This document shows, one piece after another, positions 61,732 to 64,000 of a stretch of DNA of 64,000 bases (its first letter is position 1; every line of letters starts with the position of its first letter). Position numbers and translations under genes: made by a program. This DNA comes from Burkholderiales bacterium (GTDB lineage Bacteria; Pseudomonadota; Gammaproteobacteria; Burkholderiales; SG8-41). The DNA lies in the NCBI GenBank assembly GCA_020854035.1, contig JADZGE010000008.1, forward strand, positions 21,188 to 85,187. Reading direction: 5' to 3'. The notes under the pieces are model-generated. The model was not told the DNA's origin and did no database searches. It was given only the letters and a program-made list of their open reading frames with translations.

Positions 61732-61888
61732 GGAAACCGGCGCTGGCGCGCCGCTTTCTCTGTCAATGGAAAGGCGGATTGAATGAGCCGCGCGACGGAG
61801 CAGATGGCGGAGGACGCCCCCGATGCGGCGAGCGCGCGCGCGCAGTTTCGCGGGCCGGTTATACCAGGCGGCGCGTGCCACCTTCCTG

Positions 61889-61965
61889 ATGCCGGTCCTT
61901 GTCGTGATGCGCGGGCTGCCCGGGAGCGGCAAGACGACGCTCTCCCGCGCGCTCGCATGCGCGGG
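61889..61965 (+). pseudogene. N-terminal fragment of a P-loop kinase/ATPase
   Basis: The plus strand encodes MPVLVVMRGLPGSGKTTLSRALA, a textbook Walker A start of zeta-toxin/gluconate-kinase-like ATPases, but after ~26 codons the frame runs into sequence belonging to the hydrolase fragment on the other strand. No rest of the ATPase is present. Confidence 0.5.
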
Positions 61966-62325
61966 ATTGCGGCGATCGGCCGGAGATCCAGAGGCGCCAC
62001 TCCCGCCCGCAGCGGCACCTGCCACGGGAGCAGGGGCGCGGCGGGCGTACCGAGCGGGCCGAAGCGCATCGACAGCCGGTTGGCGAGCGCTTTCTCGATC
62101 GTCGGATACATCGATTCGAGCACGGCGGCGTGCGGAGGAGATTCGGCTCCCGCGAGCACGAAGGCGGCGGCGCCGAGCGATACACCGATGACGCCGACCC
62201 GCTCCCCGGGCAGATTCTCCGCGAGGAAGCGCAGCGCGGCGCGCACCCCTTCGGCTTCGGGCAGCCCGAACGGGATCCGCGACCCCGGGCTCACGCCGTG
62301 CGCTGCCCGCCTCCCGGCGCTGCCC
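61965..62325 (-). pseudogene. Internal fragment of an alpha/beta hydrolase
   Basis: The minus strand encodes HGVSPGSRIPFGLPEAEGV, then VGVIGVSLGAAAFVLAGAES (GxSxG-type nucleophile elbow, Ser in GVSLG) and VLESMYPTIEKALANRLSMR, ending in LDLRPIAAI. Both the start of the enzyme (strands before the oxyanion loop) and the end (acid and His of the triad) are missing. With the P-loop fragment it fills the 620-base gap 61732-62351, which contains no intact gene. Confidence 0.55.
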
Positions 62326-62351
62326 TGCGGATACGACGGTCGCGATGACCG

Positions 62352-63851
62352 CTACGGCGCCTCCTTCACCTCGGGGATCTTCCACGAGCCGTCGAGGATG
62401 GAGGGCGGCGTCTCCTTCGGCCAGTAGAGCCGCACCATCAGTACGAACCTGTCCTTCGGCGCCGGGAGCCAGTTCGACTCCCTGTCCTTGCCCGGCGACT
62501 CGTGCTGTATGTAGAGGTCCACCGAACCGTCGGGGTTGGCCTTGAGCTTGTTGCGCTGGCTCAGCGTGTAGCGATTGAGCGGGTTGTCCACGAAGAAGTA
62601 GCCCGCGTTGTACATTGTGAGTGACCAGAAACCGCTGGCGGGGGGCATGTGGCCCTTCTCGAAGCGCATGACGTACTTCTTCTCGCCGCTGTATTTCGCG
62701 AGGGCCCCCGGCCCCTCGGAGGTCGGATACACGGCGTCCTGCGGCCGGTTGGCGCCGAGACCGATCGCGGTGATCAGCGCGCGCTGAAGATAGCCCGTGC
62801 CGTAGAGGCCGGTCTTGGTGGTGAAGAGCCACCCGTTCTCGAGCTTCATGTCGCCGGCGGCGATTCCGGCCTTCATCCAGCCCATGATGAGTTCCTGCGC
62901 GGGCTTCGGCGCGAGGGAAATGCCCTTGGCGACCGCAGGCTCGAGCTTCGCCGCGTCGAAGTCCTGCCCGGGAACCACGCCGATCTTCGCGAGCTTGGCC
63001 ACCATCGGCGCGTCCTCCGCCGAGGGGGGATTGGACTTGAGGAGTCCGGCGAACAGCCTGAAGTAGGCCGCCGCGTCCATGGCGTTGACCTGCTCGCGGA
63101 CGGCGGTCTTCATGTCGATCGCGGTGTCGACCGTGCCCGGCGGGGGCGTGTAGGGCTTGCCGTAGGCCGACAGCGGCACGACCGTGACCTGGTCCTGCAG
63201 GGCGTGGACGGCCTTGTAGTCCTCCGGCGTGCCGGTGCAGTAGATCCGGCCGAGGATCCAGACCATGGCGGTGGGGGACTTGTACTCGACGACGCCGGCC
63301 GGCAGGGTTCCGGACCAGCCGGGCCCCGTGATCGCGTACTTCTGCGCCTTCGTGCCCGTCGTGCGCTTGCCCGGGTCCTGGAACACATTGGTCCAGCCGT
63401 CGAGCATCGGAAACAGGAAGAATCGCCCCTTCATGTCCGGAATGGTGAGGACCCACGGTTCCTTCGACACGTCGAGCCAGGTCGTCGTGTAGAGCGTATC
63501 CGCGTTGGGCGCGGTGACGTCCGTGAACGAGGCGTCGGGGTACGACCGCGCCCTGACGAACTGACCCATGGGCGCGCGCGTGCCTGCCGGTGCCGCGACG
63601 TTGGTCATGATCCGCCGCGTCATTTCCATTGTGACGAGCGGGTAGGCGTAGACGTAGGCCTCCGTCGCGACCGCCAGCGCTTCGGCCTCCTTCGCCGCAC
63701 CCGCCGCGGCCCTGGCGGCCGTCTCGGCGGCTGCCTTCGCCTCGGCTGCGGCCTTCTCGACCCGAGCCTGTTCTTCCTTCCCGCACGAGGCGAGGAGCGC
63801 CACAAGTACTGCCGCAGCTCCGACGGCTGCAAGCTTGCCTGACAACTTCAC
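62352..63851 (-). CDS. DUF1254/DUF1214 lipoprotein
   Basis: About 499 residues. Start set at the GTG at 63849-63851, 7 bases after AGGGAG; a TTG two codons upstream is too close. Lipoprotein signal VKLSGKLAAVGAAAVLVALLASC (lipobox LLASC), an Ala/Glu/Lys-rich helical linker, then DUF1254 (AYVYAYPLVTMEMTRRIM, NADTLYTTTWLDVSKEPWVLTIPD, RFFLFPMLDGWTNVF) and DUF1214 at the C-terminus (FWSLTMYNAGYFFVDNPLNRYTL, YIQHESPGKDRESNWLPAP). Function unknown; the pair occurs in many exported proteins. Nothing recognisable lies between 63852 and the window end. Confidence 0.88.
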   Translation of the reverse strand: MKLSGKLAAVGAAAVLVALLASCGKEEQARVEKAAAEAKAAAETAARAAAGAAKEAEALAVATEAYVYAYPLVTMEMTRRIMTNVAAPAGTRAPMGQFVRARSYPDASFTDVTAPNADTLYTTTWLDVSKEPWVLTIPDMKGRFFLFPMLDGWTNVFQDPGKRTTGTKAQKYAITGPGWSGTLPAGVVEYKSPTAMVWILGRIYCTGTPEDYKAVHALQDQVTVVPLSAYGKPYTPPPGTVDTAIDMKTAVREQVNAMDAAAYFRLFAGLLKSNPPSAEDAPMVAKLAKIGVVPGQDFDAAKLEPAVAKGISLAPKPAQELIMGWMKAGIAAGDMKLENGWLFTTKTGLYGTGYLQRALITAIGLGANRPQDAVYPTSEGPGALAKYSGEKKYVMRFEKGHMPPASGFWSLTMYNAGYFFVDNPLNRYTLSQRNKLKANPDGSVDLYIQHESPGKDRESNWLPAPKDRFVLMVRLYWPKETPPSILDGSWKIPEVKEAP

Positions 63852-64000
63852 TTTCAATCTCCCTGTGTCGAGTGGTGTTGGCGGGGTTGTAGACCCGCGT
63901 CATTCTGGGGGTGAGGCGCGGGATGGTTATGCAGGGGTTCGGGTCGAGGCGTGGGCGGGGCGGGATCAGAACGGCGGGTCGGTTGATGGAGTGGCGGGTT

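Noticed and set aside
60982..63903. Open frame of about 970 codons on the minus strand across the pdxH-DUF1254 region
   Set aside because: It crosses real genes in other frames and has low-complexity Arg/Gly composition; an artefact of GC content.

Overview
This is a GC-rich stretch of a Gram-negative chromosome, most consistent with a betaproteobacterium. The evidence is conserved gene neighbourhoods rather than any single marker: a DUF971-ubiE-Tim44-ubiJ-ubiB run; a miaB-phoH-ybeY-corC-lnt-glyQ-glyS-gmhB-plsC run; rplM-rpsI-argC-DUF6776-bactofilin-erpA-peptidase-tyrS; Coq7-type ubiquinone hydroxylase beside trpC; and a Burkholderia-type porin. GmhB, LptM, Lnt, the porin and MltA imply an LPS-bearing outer membrane. 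There are no rRNA genes, CRISPR arrays, phage genes or transposases. One tRNA gene (CAU anticodon) is present.

Layout. 1-6.5 kb: end of a DHH phosphoesterase, then a minus-strand block with a sodium/solute symporter and the ubiquinone genes ubiB, ubiJ and ubiE plus a Tim44-like protein. 6.7-10.2 kb: two tandem paralogues of an unrecognised 533-534-residue family. 10.3-15.1 kb: a YqaA-like membrane protein, a shattered fumarylpyruvate hydrolase, an aldo/keto reductase with an odd active site, a lipoprotein, a cysteine-cluster protein and a porin. 15.2-20.6 kb: an O-GlcNAc transferase-like TPR protein, the magnesium channel MgtE, and an ECF sigma/anti-sigma pair. 20.9-33.3 kb: one long minus-strand series from the tRNA and miaB down to lptM-lysA, ending in a 17-residue lysine-rich mini-gene. 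33.5-38.1 kb: a ubiquinone-type monooxygenase, a DsbC-like protein, a TonB-like protein, mltA, apaG. 38.2-45.8 kb: rpe-gph-trpE-(Kua chimera)-trpG-trpD-trpC-coq7, with a candidate Trp leader peptide and attenuator before trpE. 45.8-55.5 kb: methyltransferase, OsmC, YdcF, ribosomal proteins, argC, bactofilin, erpA, a NamZ-type muramidase, an M23 peptidase and tyrS. 55.6-58.7 kb: two msrA genes bracketing a divergent regulator/helical-protein pair. 59-64 kb: a SWIB protein, a membrane sensor lacking an output domain, pdxH, gene debris and a DUF1254 lipoprotein.

Most genes are housekeeping. What is unusual is the intergenic DNA. At least four families of short repeats, mostly arranged as inverted pairs, sit in many gaps and in several cases run into the ends of genes (symporter C-terminus, lnt N-terminus, plsC stop, lptM 3' end). 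Three small genes, a trp attenuator, a promoter module shared by mgtE and rpe, a desaturase chimera inside the trp cluster and two sites of gene decay are the points most worth checking.
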